From Chromatiales bacterium (GTDB lineage Bacteria > Pseudomonadota > Gammaproteobacteria > Chromatiales > Chromatiaceae), in assembly GCA_028284585.1 (NCBI GenBank), contig JANQRK010000104.1, positions 1-64,000 of the forward strand: a DNA stretch of 64,000 nucleotides, given 5' to 3'. Positions 27,727-37,575 of this stretch are shown piece after piece. The position numbers and the translations under genes are program-made. A model generated the notes under the pieces. That model had not been told where the DNA came from and made no database searches. It saw nothing but the letters and a program-made list of their open reading frames with translations. Within the stretch, counting starts at the first letter, position 1; every line of letters starts with the position of its first letter.

Positions 27727-29946
27727 TCACGAGATCTGCCGGCGCACATCCATGACATCCGGGATCTGGGCCAGACGATCGATCACTCGGCTGAGTTGGG
27801 TCATGTCGGTAACTTCGGCTGTGAAGCGCATGTTGGCACGCTCGTGGCGTTCATTGGACTGACTGTTGACCGCCAGGACGCTGACCTCCGCGTTCGCGAA
27901 CACCGACGAGATGTCGCGCAACAGCCCCTTGCGGTCTCCAGCAGTGACATGGATATCGACCAAGAAGCGCGAATCCGCCTGGGAATCGGCCCAAGCCACC
28001 TCGACCAAGCGCGCCCGGTTGGCGTCATCCATCTTGCGCACCACGGCGCAGTCACGACGATGGACAGTCACACCGCGCCCACGCGTGATGTAACCCACAA
28101 TGGCGTCATAAGGGACCGGTTTGCAACAGCGCGCCATCTGGGTCAACAGATCGCCGATGCCCTGTACAACGATCTGCCCTGACCCGCCGCTGTTGGGTGA
28201 TGGGGCCCGCCGCCGGACCTTCTCCGGGATCTCGCGATCGGCCCGTTCGGCGGCGTCGACTTCGGTGCGCTCGCTTTGCGTGTTGGCGACTTGAATCGCT
28301 GAGAGCTCACCGCTTCCAATCGCCGCCAAGAGGTCATCATGGGTCTTGAAGTTAAAGCGCTTGGCCAGCCGTTCTAGGTCCGGTTTGTTGACACCCAGCC
28401 GGGCCACCTCGCGCTCCAACGCCGACCTGCCGATCACGACATGCTGATCAAAGTCCTGTTGCTTGAACCACTGCCGGACCCGACTACGCGCCCTACTCGT
28501 CGTCAGGTAGCCGGAGTGCGGATTCAACCAGTCACGACTGGGGCCGCCCTCCTTCACGGTCAAGATCTCGACCTTCTGACCACTCATCAGCGGCTGCGCC
28601 AGCGGCGCAATGCGACCGTCCACGCGGGCCCCTCGACAACGATGCCCCACCGAGGTGTGGATCGCGTAGGCGAAATCAACCGGAGTCGCCCCACTCGGCA
28701 GCTCCACTACCTTGCCTTGTGGCGACAGCACATAGATCCGACGGGCCTCGTACTCGGTGTCATCGGCCTCGATATCGGCTGGCTGTACCTCCTCGTCCTG
28801 CTGCCCCAGCCAACGCCGCATCCACTCGATTCGGCGTTCGAGTTCGTCGTCTTTGCGCGTGCTCTCTTTGTAACGCCAATGTGCGGCGACCCCGCGCTCG
28901 GCATGCTCATGCATCTCACGGGTGCGCACTTGGATCTCGAGTGGCTTGCCATCGTCACCGACAACCGCCGTATGCAGCGACCGATAACCGTTTGGCTTGG
29001 GATGCGCGATATAGTCATCGAACTCGCCCGGCACCGGCCGCCACAGGCTATGGACGATCCCCAGCACCTCGTAGCACTGCGGGACGGTATCGACCAAGGC
29101 GCGCAACGCACGCACGTCAAACACCTGTTCGAAATCCAATCGCTTGTGCTTCATCTTCTTCCATATGCTGAAGATGTGTTTGGGTCGACCAGACAACTCT
29201 ACAGGTATGTCGGCCTGGGTACATGCACCAAGCACGCGCTTTACCGCTTCGGCGATGAAGGCCTCGCGTTCACGCCGCTTCCCATCGAGCTGCTTGGCCA
29301 GGCCGATATATTGATCGGGCTCGAGATACCGCAGACAGAGATCCTCGAGCTCCCATTTCAGCTGCCAGACACCGAGGCGATTGGCCAGCGGTGCATGCAC
29401 CAACTGGGTCTCGCGGGCCACACTACGCTGGGCCTCGAGCGGCAAACGCTTCAGATCTCGCATCAACTGCAAACGTTTGGCCAGCACCACCAAGATTGCC
29501 CGCACGTCGTCGGCGATCCCGAGCAGCATACGGCGCAGATTCTCGACCCCGCGTTCATCGAGTGCCTGGGAGCCACCAGCGGACAGTTCACGGATCCTGG
29601 AGACCTGCACCACCATGGCCGCGACGACCGCACCAAAGCGTTCCTCGATGCGGGCCGTGTCACCGGTCGCTTGCCCAGGCACCTCGGACAGCATCGCGGC
29701 CAGCAACGGCTCGATGTCGAGCTTCAAGCGATCCAACGTATCGACGGTGTGCAATAAAGACAAAAAGCGATCGAAATCGTCCGACGGGGACTCGGACTGA
29801 TGCACCGCGCGCGCCATCGCGGCCGCCTCACGCAGGCGATCGACATCCTCGCGCGGGCGGCGCTCGGCAAGCCCACTCAACCATGACTCGAGCTGCTCCG
29901 CGTTGGCGGTGCCTTTGCGCGGCAGGCTGCTAACCGACGATACCAT
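27727..29946 (-). CDS. relA: (p)ppGpp synthetase RelA
   Basis: 739 residues from the ATG at 29946; a longer reading starts at the ATG at 30000, which overlaps the DUF1015 stop. Order of domains: a degenerate HD region without the HDxxED residues, so no hydrolase activity; the synthetase domain with PNGYRSLHTAV and EIQVRTREMHEHAE; TGS (RIYVLSPQGKVVELPSGATPVDFAYAIH); the zinc-finger/CC region (MARCCKPVPYD); and the ACT domain. This pattern is RelA rather than SpoT. It makes pppGpp from ATP and GTP on stalled ribosomes. Confidence 0.94.
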   Translation of the reverse strand: MVSSVSSLPRKGTANAEQLESWLSGLAERRPREDVDRLREAAAMARAVHQSESPSDDFDRFLSLLHTVDTLDRLKLDIEPLLAAMLSEVPGQATGDTARIEERFGAVVAAMVVQVSRIRELSAGGSQALDERGVENLRRMLLGIADDVRAILVVLAKRLQLMRDLKRLPLEAQRSVARETQLVHAPLANRLGVWQLKWELEDLCLRYLEPDQYIGLAKQLDGKRREREAFIAEAVKRVLGACTQADIPVELSGRPKHIFSIWKKMKHKRLDFEQVFDVRALRALVDTVPQCYEVLGIVHSLWRPVPGEFDDYIAHPKPNGYRSLHTAVVGDDGKPLEIQVRTREMHEHAERGVAAHWRYKESTRKDDELERRIEWMRRWLGQQDEEVQPADIEADDTEYEARRIYVLSPQGKVVELPSGATPVDFAYAIHTSVGHRCRGARVDGRIAPLAQPLMSGQKVEILTVKEGGPSRDWLNPHSGYLTTSRARSRVRQWFKQQDFDQHVVIGRSALEREVARLGVNKPDLERLAKRFNFKTHDDLLAAIGSGELSAIQVANTQSERTEVDAAERADREIPEKVRRRAPSPNSGGSGQIVVQGIGDLLTQMARCCKPVPYDAIVGYITRGRGVTVHRRDCAVVRKMDDANRARLVEVAWADSQADSRFLVDIHVTAGDRKGLLRDISSVFANAEVSVLAVNSQSNERHERANMRFTAEVTDMTQLSRVIDRLAQIPDVMDVRRQIS

Positions 29947-30001
29947 CAGCCAAGCCCCCGCGAGCTCGCACCTTGCAGTCCGCCACTTAGCGACAAACAC
30001 A

Positions 30002-31246
30002 TCAGTCGAGAACGTGGCTGACCAGGCCGTCGGCTAGTTTGGGTTCGAACCAAGTCGACTTGGGCGGCATGACTCGACCAGCATCCGCCACATCCATCAG
30101 GGCCTCTATGGTCGTCGCATAGAGCGAAAACGCAACGGCCCAGTCACCACTGTCGACCCGCTGCGTCAACCCGTCCAGGCCGCGTATTCCACCGATGAAA
30201 TCGATCCGCTCATCACGCCGCGGGTCATGGATACCGAGCAGTGGCTCGATGAGGGCGGACTGCAGCCTGCTGACGTCGAGCCGCGCTACCGGATCATCGG
30301 TGAAGCTGGCGTCGTCATGCAGGCGCAGTCGATACCACCGACCGGTCAGATACATACCAAATTCACCGGCATGTGCCGGGCTGACCGCTGCGCTGCTCGG
30401 CTCAACGTCCAAGACCGCCGAGAGCGCCGTGAGGAAGTCGGCCGGCGAGTGGCCATTGAGGTCACGCACGACCCGGTTGTAACTCAGTATCTGCATCTGG
30501 TCATGTGGAAACACGCAGCACAGCATGTGATTGTAGCCCTCGTTCCCGGTGTGCTGCGGGTTGGCCAAACGTCGCGCCTCACAGACACGGGAAGCCGCGG
30601 CCGAGCGATGGTGGCCATCGGCGACATAGATCGCCGGCATCGCAGCGAACGCGGCGCTCAAGGCCATGACGCGATCTTGGTCATCGAGCTTCCAAATCTC
30701 ATGCCGCACCTGGTCGCGTGCAACCCTGATATCGACCTCAGCGGGCGCCAAGACGGCATCACGCAGGATACCGTCGACCTGCGGATCGGCCCGGTACACC
30801 ATGAATACTGGTCCGGTTTGGGCGTCCAAGGCGTCGATCTGGCGCACCCGATCATCTTCCTTGTTTGGCCGCGTGTATTCGTGCCGCCTGATCCGGCCCG
30901 AGTCATAGGCGGCGACCGACGCGCTGGCGACCAGGCCGGTCTGGAAGTGCGGGCCCATGGTTAGTCGGTAGACGTAATAGCAAGGCTCGCGATCGCGCTG
31001 CAGCACGCCCTCGCTTAGCATTCTGTCGAAGCTCTCCCGCCCCTTTGCATAAACCCGCGGGTCGCAGGGGTCGGTAGCGTCCGGCAAATCGATCTCCGGT
31101 CGTGATACATGCAGAAAACTCCAAGGACGCCCCTCTACCAAGCTACTGGCTTCGGCCCGGTCAACGACATCATAGGGAGGCGCAGCGACGTCGGCCGCAT
31201 ACCTTGAGGCCGGGCGGAGTCCTCGCAAGGGTTTGATCAGCGACAT
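30002..31246 (-). CDS. DUF1015 family protein
   Basis: 414 residues. Matches the DUF1015 pattern: IKPLRGLRPASRYAADVAAPPYDVV at the start, RRHEYT near residue 120, and DGHHRSAAA near 211, which looks like the nucleotide-binding box of ParB/sulfiredoxin-like folds. The biochemical role is not established. It is upstream of relA, overlapping the longest relA reading by a few bases, so the two are probably co-transcribed. Confidence 0.88.
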   Translation of the reverse strand: MSLIKPLRGLRPASRYAADVAAPPYDVVDRAEASSLVEGRPWSFLHVSRPEIDLPDATDPCDPRVYAKGRESFDRMLSEGVLQRDREPCYYVYRLTMGPHFQTGLVASASVAAYDSGRIRRHEYTRPNKEDDRVRQIDALDAQTGPVFMVYRADPQVDGILRDAVLAPAEVDIRVARDQVRHEIWKLDDQDRVMALSAAFAAMPAIYVADGHHRSAAASRVCEARRLANPQHTGNEGYNHMLCCVFPHDQMQILSYNRVVRDLNGHSPADFLTALSAVLDVEPSSAAVSPAHAGEFGMYLTGRWYRLRLHDDASFTDDPVARLDVSRLQSALIEPLLGIHDPRRDERIDFIGGIRGLDGLTQRVDSGDWAVAFSLYATTIEALMDVADAGRVMPPKSTWFEPKLADGLVSHVLD

Positions 31247-31319
31247 AGGTCCTCCTGCACGACAGCGTGCAGTTGCTTACCACTCAATGGTGGGCCATAG
31301 CGCAAACGGTGCCGACGCC

Positions 31320-31583
31320 AGTGGGCCAAGCGAATAATTCTGTAACGCTCAGCCATGGCACAAGCATTGTGGGCAAGGCGCAGTCCGCCGGGAATGGCAA
31401 GCCCTTTCCAAGGACGGCAACACAGCCCACGATGCTTGTGCCGTGGCCCGTTGGGAGCCACTGTGCGAGCGCGACTCCGTGTTGCGTTTCTTGCCAAGGG
31501 CGAAGCCATTGCCTGCGAAACGCGCCTTGATTCGCGCTCGCACAGTGGCTCTGAGCGTTACAGAATTATCCGCTTGGCCCACT
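31320..31583 (+). mobile_element. Nested-palindrome MITE-like element, complete copy
   Basis: 264 bp with 33-bp terminal inverted repeats (31320-31352 and 31551-31583) differing at one base. Inside are two large hairpins: 18-bp arms at 31357-31374 / 31425-31442 (one mismatch) and perfect 19-bp arms at 31456-31474 / 31532-31550. It carries no gene. It lies between DUF1015 and iscX; the right end abuts the iscX stop codon. A second copy is at 1-202. The absence of a visible target duplication means the insertion mechanism is unknown. Confidence 0.85.
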
Positions 31584-31782
31584 AGTCTCGCTCTTCGATC
31601 CAAGCGGCCTGAATCGCCTCGAGGATCTTTTCGCCACAATGCTCTTTGACGTCGTCGAACTCGGGCAGCTCCATAACCCATTTCATCAGGTTAACGAAGT
31701 TGACCGCCGTCGGATCGACGTCCGGGTGGCGTTCATCCAGCTCGATCGCAATCTCGGTTACATCGGTCCACTGCAAGCTCAT
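31582..31782 (-). CDS. iscX: Fe-S cluster assembly protein IscX
   Basis: 66 residues, exact family length, from the ATG at 31782 with GAGGAAG upstream. Conserved IscX features: LQWTDVTEIAIELDERHPD, VNFVNLMKWV, and an acidic C-terminal helix (EAIQAAWIEE). It binds IscS and tunes iron supply. Last gene of the isc operon. Its TAG stop is formed at the exact junction with the repeat element, so the coding end was set or preserved by the insertion. Confidence 0.94.
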   Translation of the reverse strand: MSLQWTDVTEIAIELDERHPDVDPTAVNFVNLMKWVMELPEFDDVKEHCGEKILEAIQAAWIEERD

Positions 31783-31823
31783 GCGGCTTCCTCGGGGCCA
31801 CCACCACAGCAACCCAGGGCCGC

Positions 31824-32162
31824 TTAGTGGTTCTCCTTGACTTGGTTGATAGTGTACTTGGGTATCTCGACCACTAGGTCTTGATCGCCGACTAAGGCCT
31901 GACAGCTGAGACGGGACTCGGGTTCCAGGCCCCAGGCCCTGTCGAGCAGGTCATCCTCATCCTCAGTGGACTCATCGAGCGAATCGAAGCCTTCACGCAC
32001 GATCACATGGCAGGTTGTACAGGCGCAGGACTTCTCGCAGGCATGCTCGATCTCGATGTCGTGCGCCAAGGCCGCATCACAGATCGATTGTCCGGGTTCG
32101 GCATCGATTACCGCGCCCTCAGGGCATATTTCGTCGTTAGGCAGAAAGATGATCTGGGGCAT
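31824..32162 (-). CDS. fdx: [2Fe-2S] ferredoxin of the Isc system
   Basis: 112 residues. The adrenodoxin-type cluster ligands are C42, C48 and C51 (ACEKSCACTTC) and C88. It delivers electrons for cluster assembly. It overlaps neither neighbour; the gap to hscA is 3 bp. Standard isc position between hscA and iscX. Confidence 0.96.
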   Translation of the reverse strand: MPQIIFLPNDEICPEGAVIDAEPGQSICDAALAHDIEIEHACEKSCACTTCHVIVREGFDSLDESTEDEDDLLDRAWGLEPESRLSCQALVGDQDLVVEIPKYTINQVKENH

Positions 32163-32165
32163 CCC

Positions 32166-34064
32166 TCAATCGGCCTTAGGGCCGCCCTCCTGGTTAAATT
32201 CATCGACCCGGTGGCCAGCCATCGCCCGGCGGATACCATGGTTCATGCGTCGCTCAACATAGAATTCGCAATCTTCCTCGAGTTGTTTGACCGCCGCCTC
32301 GACTTGGTTGGCGTCCTGAGACTGCGCGCTGACCTCGATCAGGCGCTGCAGGGCGGCCTGGACCTGGTCGTGCTCTTCACCCGACAACAGGTCCTCGGCA
32401 TCATGCGCCAAGGCCGTGCCCAATGCCTCGATCACGCGCTGCGCCTCGACCCGCGCCTCCGTCAGTCGACGTACCTGGACATCGCCGGACGCGTGTTCGA
32501 TCGAGGCCTGGAGCATGCCGGCAATCTCGTCGTCACTCAGCCCGTACGACGGTTTGACTTCGATCTGCGCAGACACGCCAGTGGTCTGCTCGCGCGCCTC
32601 AACCTGCAACAGGCCATCCGCGTCCACGGCGAAGGTCACGCGAATACGTGCGGCCCCGGCAACCATGGCGGGGATGCCGTGCAATTCGAAGCGCGCCAGC
32701 GAGCGGCAATCGCTGACCAATTCGCGTTCTCCCTGGACTACCTGGATTGCCATCGCCGTTTGACCATCCTTGAAGGTGGTAAACTCCTGGGCGCGTGCCA
32801 CCGGTAGCGTGGTGTTGCGCGGGATGATCTTCTCGGTCAAACCGCCCATAGTCTCGATACCAAGGGATAGCGGGTTGACGTCGAGCAACAACATCTCGTC
32901 GTCCGGCTTGTTGCCGGCCAACACGTCGGCCTGGATCGCCGCGCCTATTGCCACCACGCGATCCGGATCAATATCGACCAAGGGTTCCCGACCGAAAAAC
33001 TCGGCAACCAGCTCGCGAACCCTTAGCGTGCGGGTCGACCCACCCACCATAACGACATCTTCGATCTGATCCACAGAGATACCCGCATCGCGCATCACCC
33101 GGCGACAGGTGGTGATGGTCTTGCGAATCAGCGGATCGAGTAACGCCGCTAGCTGGTCGCGCGAAAGCTCACCCTGCCACTGACGACCGCCCGGTAGGGC
33201 AACGCTGACCCTGGTCGACTCACTCCCAGCCAACGCCTCCTTAGCTACCCTGGCCTGGTCTAGTATTTGGCGTAGAACGCTGCGGTCGCTTTCGCCTACC
33301 CAGCCGGCTTGGTCGAGTATCCAATGCGCGATTCTGACATCGAAATCGTCACCACCGAGCGCAGTGTCGCCCCCGGTCGCCAGCACCTCGAACACGCCTT
33401 TGTTGAGACGCAGAATCGAAACGTCAAAGGTACCGCCGCCCAGATCGTAGATCGCATGCACGCCGTCCGCGCCACGGTCGAGACCATAGGCCACCGCCGC
33501 CGCAGTCGGCTCATTCAACAGCCGATAGACATGTAGACCAGCGAGACGCGCCGCATCCTTGGTCGCCTGACGCTGTGCGTCATCAAAATAGGCCGGCACG
33601 GTAATCACCGCGCCGACCAGTTCGCCACCCAAGGTGTCTTGGGCGCGCCGACCGAGCACTTTGAGGATTTCGGCCGAGACCTCGATTGCGCTGATCTCTC
33701 CCGCACATGTGCGAATGCGTGGGACCGCACTGTCGCCGGAAACGAAATCATAGGCCTGCTCGCTGCCCAGTGACCCGATCTCAGCGGCCGCGCGCCCGAT
33801 CATGCGCTTGGCCGAGGAGATAGTGTTAAGCGGATCTTCACCGGCCGCCTGACGCGCCGACTCACCAACCTCGACGCCATCCAGGGTGTAGCGTACGACC
33901 GACGGCAGGATATGTTCGCCGTTCTCGTCGGCCAATGTCTCGGCGCGACCGCTACGGACCGTGGCAACCAGTGAATTCGTCGTCCCCAGGTCAATCCCGG
34001 CCGCCAGCCTATGCTGGTGCGGGACCGTTGATTTGCCGGGCTCGGCGATTTGCAAGAGCGCCAT
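32166..34064 (-). CDS. hscA: Fe-S cluster assembly chaperone HscA
   Basis: 632 residues. Hsp70 family: [10 protein letters not shown]-loop at about residues 24-32, GGGTFDVSI and GGSTR phosphate-binding motifs, then a substrate-binding domain. HscA binds the LPPVK motif of IscU to release clusters, so its presence together with HscB implies that an IscU-like partner exists somewhere. Its start overlaps the hscB stop by one base. Confidence 0.96.
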   Translation of the reverse strand: MALLQIAEPGKSTVPHQHRLAAGIDLGTTNSLVATVRSGRAETLADENGEHILPSVVRYTLDGVEVGESARQAAGEDPLNTISSAKRMIGRAAAEIGSLGSEQAYDFVSGDSAVPRIRTCAGEISAIEVSAEILKVLGRRAQDTLGGELVGAVITVPAYFDDAQRQATKDAARLAGLHVYRLLNEPTAAAVAYGLDRGADGVHAIYDLGGGTFDVSILRLNKGVFEVLATGGDTALGGDDFDVRIAHWILDQAGWVGESDRSVLRQILDQARVAKEALAGSESTRVSVALPGGRQWQGELSRDQLAALLDPLIRKTITTCRRVMRDAGISVDQIEDVVMVGGSTRTLRVRELVAEFFGREPLVDIDPDRVVAIGAAIQADVLAGNKPDDEMLLLDVNPLSLGIETMGGLTEKIIPRNTTLPVARAQEFTTFKDGQTAMAIQVVQGERELVSDCRSLARFELHGIPAMVAGAARIRVTFAVDADGLLQVEAREQTTGVSAQIEVKPSYGLSDDEIAGMLQASIEHASGDVQVRRLTEARVEAQRVIEALGTALAHDAEDLLSGEEHDQVQAALQRLIEVSAQSQDANQVEAAVKQLEEDCEFYVERRMNHGIRRAMAGHRVDEFNQEGGPKAD

Positions 34065-34609
34065 CAGCGCGCCTCGTCCAAGTCGGCTTCAATCGCTTCC
34101 GCCTCGGACTGAAGCTTTTTCAAAAACTGCATTCTTAAGACCATTTGTTCGGCTAGGGCCAAGCGATCCGGGTCAGTCCCGTTGAACTGTGCCGACAGTT
34201 GCACGGCCAAGGCATCGATCATCGCGTCGATCTTGCGCGACAAGGCTGTGATCTCGGCGTAAGGATCGGCCGCGGAGCGCACTGTATCCTGCGCCTCGCG
34301 TAGCTCCATTTGCTGCGCCAAGAACTCCGGATCGTCCAGCGTCGACTGCCTGCCCTCACTCTCCCGGCCTTGCAAACGCAACAAATACTGGGCGCGCTTC
34401 AGAGGGTCACGCAAGGTGGCGTAGGCTTCGTTGACCTGTGTCGCAGCTTGCAACGAAAGACGCTGACTGCGCTCACCCGCCGCCGCGAAACGATCTGGGT
34501 GTACTACCTGCTGTAGCTCACGGTAGCGTACCGCCAGCTCGGCGACGTTTACCTCGAAGCTGGCTGGAATGCCGAATAGCTCGAAGTGATTCTTGGAAAA
34601 ATCGAACAT
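34064..34609 (-). CDS. hscB: Fe-S cluster assembly co-chaperone HscB
   Basis: 181 residues from the ATG at 34609 ([12 protein letters not shown]). An N-terminal J domain with HPD (residues 37-39) stimulates HscA. A C-terminal helical domain normally binds IscU. A longer reading back to 34711 runs into the iscA end and lacks family similarity. Lies between iscA and hscA. Confidence 0.95.
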   Translation of the reverse strand: MFDFSKNHFELFGIPASFEVNVAELAVRYRELQQVVHPDRFAAAGERSQRLSLQAATQVNEAYATLRDPLKRAQYLLRLQGRESEGRQSTLDDPEFLAQQMELREAQDTVRSAADPYAEITALSRKIDAMIDALAVQLSAQFNGTDPDRLALAEQMVLRMQFLKKLQSEAEAIEADLDEAR

Positions 34610-34680
34610 CGGGGTATCCAATCGGGGGCACCCGCAGGGAGTGGACGTAGCTGCGTCAATGGCCAGTGCTTGGTCGTCCG

Positions 34681-35004
34681 CTAGACCTGGAAACTCTCGC
34701 CGCAACCACACTCATCTTTGACATTGGGGTTGTTGAACTTAAACCCCTCATTCAAGCCTTCTTTGCCGTAGTCCAGCTCGGTGCCATCGAGATAGACCAA
34801 ACTCTTCTGGTCAACAATTATCTTGATGCCCCGGTCTTCAAAAACCTGGTCGTCGTCACTGAGATCATCAACAAACTCCAGCACATACGCCAAGCCGGAA
34901 CAACCCGAGGTCTTCACGGCGAGTCTGACCCCCAAACCATGTCCGCGACTGTCCAAAAAACGCCGTACCCGCTGCGCGGCGACCTCTGTTAAAGATATTG
35001 CCAT
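34681..35004 (-). CDS. iscA: Iron-sulfur cluster assembly protein IscA
   Basis: 107 residues, A-type carrier with C35 (TSGCSGLAY) and the C-terminal CGCG (C99, C101). It moves clusters to apoproteins, notably [4Fe-4S] proteins. In most isc operons iscU lies directly upstream; here the upstream gene is an RRM protein, 184 bp away. Confidence 0.96.
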   Translation of the reverse strand: MAISLTEVAAQRVRRFLDSRGHGLGVRLAVKTSGCSGLAYVLEFVDDLSDDDQVFEDRGIKIIVDQKSLVYLDGTELDYGKEGLNEGFKFNNPNVKDECGCGESFQV

Positions 35005-35146
35005 GTTGCGTTCCGCAAACCGTTCAAGCTAAGTACCAACGACGGTCGCGCCTTTCTCAGCACACCGATCGCACATGGGCCCTGGCCTCTCATCGCATCG
35101 CTGGACTCTCCGCCACCCGCCACGCGCTGGCCCCTCAATTTTTCGC

Positions 35147-35173
35147 GCCATCCGACTGCGTCAGCCGGATGGC
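35147..35173 (-). terminator. Stable hairpin between the RRM gene and iscA
   Basis: An 8-bp perfect stem (GCCATCCG/CGGATGGC), continued by a 3-bp CTG/CAG stem with a 3-nt loop, lies 16 bp after the RRM stop. It is followed by an A-rich, not U-rich, stretch, so it is more likely to reduce read-through or protect an mRNA end than to be a full intrinsic terminator. Confidence 0.45.
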
Positions 35174-35188
35174 TTCCCGTGTTTCTGC

Positions 35189-35461
35189 TTAGTGGCGCGG
35201 CGGGCGGCGCGGTCGGTCTTCTCTGGGACGGGCCTCGTTGACACGGATCGCCCTGCCCGACAAGGATGTATCATTAAGACTGTTGATCGCCGCCTCGGCC
35301 TGTGAGTCATCCGGCATCTCGACGAAGCCAAATCCCTTAGAGCGACCAGTATCTCGGTCCATGATCACGTTCGCTCGCGAGACTTCGCCAAAGGCCGCGA
35401 AGGCTTCGCGCAACTCGTCTTCAGTGACACTGTATGCCAGATTCCCTACATATATATTCAT
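35189..35461 (-). CDS. RRM-type RNA-binding protein
   Basis: 90 residues. A single RNA-recognition motif: RNP2 IYVGNL (3-8), RNP1 KGFGFVEM (42-49), then a short RPRR-rich basic tail. Such small bacterial Rbp proteins bind RNA and are often cold-inducible. It occupies the position between iscS and iscA where iscU is expected, on the same strand. The 266 bp upstream could be a long regulated leader. No functional link to Fe-S assembly is known to me. Confidence 0.94.
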   Translation of the reverse strand: MNIYVGNLAYSVTEDELREAFAAFGEVSRANVIMDRDTGRSKGFGFVEMPDDSQAEAAINSLNDTSLSGRAIRVNEARPREDRPRRPPRH

Positions 35462-35727
35462 CGCAGATTGCTCTCAAGCGTGTGGCCCAGAGTACCGAAT
35501 ATCGACCGGCAGCCGGGCCACGGGGCACCGAGCGATATGCGGGAAAACCCGCGAAGTTCTCTGTCGAGGCGGGAGCCAATCGGCGCCCGCCCAAAGAGGC
35601 TACACCCAACTGACCACTTAGACAAAGTGACCCATATATTGCATCAAGATGTGGACAACCGTGCGATTCGACACCGCTCTGGGAGCGGCAGCCCTTCTAA
35701 TCGACTACTTCAGCCGCGCCCACGGGC
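35462..35727 (-). other. Leader region of the RRM gene, no iscU present
   Basis: 266 bp between iscS and the RRM gene. I read it in the - strand frames for IscU motifs and found none. It has two GC hairpins: CCGCTC/GAGCGG soon after iscS and GCGGG/CCCGC (35539-35552). It may act as 5' untranslated RNA of the RRM gene. Confidence 0.5.
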
Positions 35728-36942
35728 TCAGTGCGCCACCCACTCGACACTGTTTAGATCGATCCCTTCCTTATACATATCCCATAGAGGGCTCAGTTCG
35801 CGTAGGCGCTCCACTTGGCCGCGTACCTGCGAGAGTACATAGTCGACTTCTTCCTCGGTCGTGAAGCGGCCCAGCGTAAAGCGCAGGGAACTGTGGGCCA
35901 ATTCGTCCGGCCGCCCCAGTGCACGCAACACGTAGCTCGGCTCCAGACTGGCAGAAGTACAAGCTGAACCGGACGATACCGCCATGTCCTTTAGGGCCAT
36001 CATCAGGCTCTCGCCTTCGACGAAATTGAAGCTGATATTGAGATTGCCCGGAATCCGTCGTTCGAGATCACCATTGACGTAGGCCTCTTCCATATCCTTC
36101 AACCCATCGAGCAGACGATTGCGCAACACTAGGATGCGCGCATTCTCGCTCGCCATCTCTTCACGCGCTAAGCGGAATGCCTCGCCGATGCCGACGATCT
36201 GATGGGTGGCCAGGGTGCCTGAGCGCAGACCGCGCTCATGTCCTCCTCCGTGCATCTGCGCCTCCAGGCGGACCCGAGGCTTACGCCTTACATAAAGCGC
36301 CCCGATGCCTTTCGGACCATAGATCTTGTGTGCACTGAAGCTCATCAAGTCGACCGGTAGTTCTGCCAGATTGATTGGGACCTTCCCGGCGCTCTGCGCT
36401 GCGTCCACATGAAAGATCACCTTGTGCTCACGGCACAGCGCACCGATCGCGGCAATGTCCTGGATCACGCCGATTTCGTTGTTGACGTGCATCACCGAGG
36501 CCAGGATGGTTTCCGGTCGGATCGCCGCCTTGAACTCCTCCATATCCAGCAGGCCATCAGCTTGGACATCCAGGTAGGTGACGTCGAATCCCTCGCGCTC
36601 GAGTTGACGGCAGCTATCGAGCACCGCCTTGTGCTCGGTCCTCAATGTAATGATGTGATTGCCCTGCTTGCGGTAGAAATGCGCTGCACCCTTGATCGCG
36701 AGGTTGTCGGATTCGGTCGCTCCAGAGGTCCAGACGATCTCTTTCGGATCGGCGCCAATCAGCTCGGCCACATTTGCTCGGGCCTCGTCAATCAACTTTT
36801 CGGCGGCCCAGCCAAAGGCGTGCGAGCGCGACGCCGGATTCCCGAAGTTTCCATCCGGGGTCAAACAGGCACACATTTTCTCAGCGACGCGCGGATCGAC
36901 CGGCGTCGTCGCTGAATAATCGAGGTAAATTGGGAGTTTCAT
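35728..36942 (-). CDS. iscS: Cysteine desulfurase IscS
   Basis: 404 residues. PLP enzyme that takes sulfur from cysteine. Lysine of [12 protein letters not shown] binds PLP; the loop [20 protein letters not shown] holds the catalytic cysteine; the C-terminus SVEWVAH matches the IscU-binding tail of IscS. Preceded by iscR with a 57-bp gap. Confidence 0.98.
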   Translation of the reverse strand: MKLPIYLDYSATTPVDPRVAEKMCACLTPDGNFGNPASRSHAFGWAAEKLIDEARANVAELIGADPKEIVWTSGATESDNLAIKGAAHFYRKQGNHIITLRTEHKAVLDSCRQLEREGFDVTYLDVQADGLLDMEEFKAAIRPETILASVMHVNNEIGVIQDIAAIGALCREHKVIFHVDAAQSAGKVPINLAELPVDLMSFSAHKIYGPKGIGALYVRRKPRVRLEAQMHGGGHERGLRSGTLATHQIVGIGEAFRLAREEMASENARILVLRNRLLDGLKDMEEAYVNGDLERRIPGNLNISFNFVEGESLMMALKDMAVSSGSACTSASLEPSYVLRALGRPDELAHSSLRFTLGRFTTEEEVDYVLSQVRGQVERLRELSPLWDMYKEGIDLNSVEWVAH

Positions 36943-36999
36943 TAAGCGCTCCGAAGCTGCTCACGTCTTGACGAGGGGTTACGAGCGGGAGATCACAGT

Positions 37000-37485
37000 T
37001 CAGGCGCCAGCCGACTCCGCCTGCACCTGGTCCAATTGCACCGAATTTCCGGTCTCGTGCTGGCGCTCGACTACCTCCTGTACGCCGCGACGGTTCATCA
37101 AATCCTGCAGACTGATCTGATTCAGGTAACCGAAGATCCGGTCGCTCAGGTCCTGCCAGAGATCATGGGTGAGACACTGCTTGTTACCATGGCAATTGTG
37201 CGCACCACCGCAGCGCGTGGTGTCGACGTTTTCGTCGACTGCGACGATGACTGCGGCGACCGACACATCGGCCGCGTCACGGGCCAGCGTGTAGCCGCCA
37301 CCCGGTCCGCGCACGCTCGACACAAGTTCGCGTTTGCGAAGCCGCGAGAACAGCTGTTCTAAGTAAGAGAGGGAAATGCCCTGCCGCTGTGCAATATCGG
37401 CTAGAGTGATCGGACCATTGCCATGATGAATGGCCAGATCGAGCATGGCCGTAACCGCATAACGTCCCTTGGTTGTCAGCCTCAC
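37000..37485 (-). CDS. iscR: Fe-S responsive transcriptional regulator IscR
   Basis: 161 residues. Rrf2-family winged helix opening with [17 protein letters not shown]. The [2Fe-2S] ligands are C92, C98, C104 and H107 ([17 protein letters not shown]). With its cluster it represses isc; without it, it activates other Fe-S genes. A promoter with an overlapping operator is 33-65 bp upstream, consistent with self-control. Confidence 0.97.
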   Translation of the reverse strand: MRLTTKGRYAVTAMLDLAIHHGNGPITLADIAQRQGISLSYLEQLFSRLRKRELVSSVRGPGGGYTLARDAADVSVAAVIVAVDENVDTTRCGGAHNCHGNKQCLTHDLWQDLSDRIFGYLNQISLQDLMNRRGVQEVVERQHETGNSVQLDQVQAESAGA

Positions 37486-37517
37486 CGATGCCCACTCCGC
37501 TGCCGTGAATGCGCTGG

Positions 37518-37550
37518 ACTATCACATTGCCGAGTAAATTAGTCAACAAT
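37518..37550 (-). promoter_or_regulatory. iscR promoter with overlapping IscR type-1 site
   Basis: On the - strand, TTGACT (-35, 37541-37546) and GATAGT (-10, 37518-37523) are 17 bp apart, 33 bp before the iscR start. The 25-bp imperfect palindrome 37526-37550 covers the -35 box and contains TTGACTAATTTACTCGG, which resembles the IscR box I recall from the E. coli isc promoter. It should give feedback repression. Confidence 0.7.
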
Positions 37551-37575
37551 TCACAAACGCGCAGATTTCAGGGGA

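Noticed and set aside
28441..29757. 438-residue open frame antisense to relA
   Set aside because: A shadow of the relA coding sequence without domain motifs or a separate ribosome site.
35147..35173. Hairpin taken as a full intrinsic terminator inside the isc run
   Set aside because: A-rich rather than T-rich bases follow it in the direction of transcription, so I only report a possible weak stop.
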